Shown piece after piece: positions 32,901-34,386 of a stretch of 34,386 bases of DNA. Position 1 is the first letter of the stretch, and each line of letters opens with the position of its first letter. Origin of the DNA: Rhizophlyctis rosea (taxonomy: Eukaryota; Chytridiomycota; Chytridiomycetes; Rhizophlyctidales; Rhizophlyctidaceae). The stretch spans positions 1,410-35,795 of the forward strand of contig JADGJC010000379.1 in the NCBI GenBank assembly GCA_027596075.1. The letters are read 5' to 3'. Made by a program: the position numbers and the translations under genes. The notes under the pieces were generated by a model. The model did no database searches. It had not been told where the DNA came from and saw only the letters and a program-made list of their open reading frames with translations.

Positions 32901-34264
32901 CCTCCCACAGTGTTCATCTCTCCGCGTACTTGCGGCGTGAGGGCTCTGCATGCATGGTGCGACCCGCTGTCAAGTTCGCGACCATCCATATGCTGCACCT
33001 GAATCATCAGGAGAAGATACAGGAGTTAGGTAAACGACAGTTTCTTCACACTTTCGGGTGCTCGGCGATCTGCTTTTAGGTAGTTTTGGGAAGGAGGCGG
33101 TAGCAGGAGGTGTTGACGATGGTTGCACCCGTCCACGTCCCCACCCCCACAAAATTTGCTTGGAGCCGAGGACTTAAGTCGCCGACTCGGGCGTTCTCAT
33201 ATGGACCCCTGAAAGTAAACAAACTCAATCAGTGAAGGCATCGATTCCATCATTCCAAATTCGACAGTGTCACTCCGACTCACTCGGACTCACTCCATCC
33301 ACAGTCACGTGATATTTGTATTACGTAATCAACGGCAGCCACATATCGTGCGATGGTGGACCGACACACAATCTGCCGAAAATCTGCTTTCCTCACATAG
33401 AACTGTGGGGAAAAACATTCCTGACATCCCGCTCCAATGTGCCCTCATCCAAATCTAAATCCTGGCATATATTCTGTTCCACTTTCTTGACTGGCAACAG
33501 TTGGCAATAGCCAGATCTTTGATTGAGTTGCTTCACGGGGCAGAACTATCTTCCACAATTTATTTCTGCCTTTATGTACATCACCAAAGTTCACCAACAT
33601 CTACACCGTCCTATTAGAATACAGCCCAGTCTGATACACCAATCATCGTTCTTGTAGCGACTCGCCCTTTGCTTTTGCAAACATTCGACTGCCCCTACAC
33701 TACTTCAAAGAGAAAACAAATTCGTACAACACGCTTTCCAAAAGACGTCCTTGGAATCTTCATGGGATTTGAGACGGGTGTTGGTCCAGCTCTTCATTTT
33801 TTGGGTCGTCAGCTTCCATCACACTTACTCGCAAAGTCCCTACCGCAATTGCTTTAAAGGTTGGGCCGTGCATTGGGCGCCTGTGTGCTCTTTAGTACTG
33901 ACCCATTGATGACGTTGAGTTGAACCTTTTTCGCCAGACGACAAAAGTATGGGCTATCAGACGCTACGTTCGTGTTCCCTTTTTGATCATCCATCGAAGG
34001 ACCTGTGAGGGTTGTAAAGATTCAATTATATTGATATGGACTGCTCAAGCGGCTCATATACCTAAATGTCCGACTCATTGCAACAGAAAAAGAACAGATG
34101 GATGAGAGAATTGCTAGGATCCGGAGTGATTGATTTGATTCGGAGCGCCGCAGTTTTGAAAGAGGAACGGGAGCAGCATTGTTTCCTTGCAGGGAACCAC
34201 TAACATTGGATTCACGTCAGTTGCCAAAAAGTGAGGCCGGCAACAAGACATATATTCCTTTGAC
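32901..34264. other. Gene-free spacer with one RNase H-like peptide trace
   Basis: The plus-strand frame 33267-33458 includes HVIFVLRNQRQPHIVRWWTD followed by TQSAENLL, loosely like the WTD.Q block of RNase H domains in DIRS-type retroelements. Nothing else of such an element is visible. Just upstream a CTCACTC.GACTCACT tract repeats three times (33270-33297). The rest is featureless. Confidence 0.25.
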
Positions 34265-34374
34265 GTATCAATTTCGGAGGAACGCGCAACCAATTTCAGA
34301 GATGCAAATGGTCATTTTCAGACATGTCACGGATCAATTTCAGAATTGGCTCAGATCAATTTCAGAAAATTCAT
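34265..34374. repeat. Tandem array of a 22-bp repeat, five units, reaching the window edge
   Basis: Units start at 34265, 34287, 34309, 34331 and 34353. The core ATCAATTTCAGA (or a near variant) sits at the same place in each, while the other ten bases vary. The last two cores are identical and the first three differ at one to three bases. The array may continue beyond the window. Confidence 0.8.
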
Positions 34375-34386
34375 GCACATACATGT

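Noticed and set aside
34265..34374. CRISPR array
   Set aside because: The repeat core is only about 12 bp with 10-bp intervals, and the window is eukaryotic; it is a degenerate tandem repeat.

Overview
The window looks like nuclear DNA of a fungus, most likely an early-diverging zoosporic lineage such as a chytrid. Evidence: genes split by short GT-AG introns with fungal-type branch points (a perfect TACTAAC in one); a large VNX1-type vacuolar cation/H+ antiporter; a secreted DUF4360 protein; and a TPR protein with an N-terminal 'SHSW...WID...SPW..P..L.RAWC.FE' domain, a combination I associate with chytrids, oomycetes and algae. The lineage is inferred, not proven.

Layout. (1) 1-4753, minus strand: five exons of a very large VNX1-like antiporter. 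Its C-terminus runs off the left edge. Intron 1 holds a degenerate C-rich minisatellite and intron 2 holds three perfect hairpins in a row. (2) About 5.0-24.15 kb: a 19-kb stretch with no convincing intact gene. It contains diverged remnants of repeated sequence. Two of these (6.64-7.17 kb and 11.31-11.83 kb) are decayed copies of the same gene, both still carrying an intron at the same place. There are other weaker repeat pairs and one exact 41-bp tandem duplication. (3) 24151-26375, minus strand: a TIR-like/TPR protein whose frame is broken twice by +1 shifts. (4) 26.46-31.74 kb: a second gene-poor stretch. (5) 31749-32788, minus strand: a complete three-exon gene for a secreted Thr-rich DUF4360 protein of 293 residues. 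(6) 32.8-34.4 kb: gene-poor, ending in a 22-bp tandem repeat that reaches the window edge.

The three recognised genes do not form an operon or an obvious pathway: one is a vacuolar ion transporter, one a probable signalling or immune-type scaffold, one a secreted or wall protein. All three are on the minus strand. I found no tRNA, rRNA, CRISPR array or intact transposon. No search or alignment program was run; all similarities were judged by eye.
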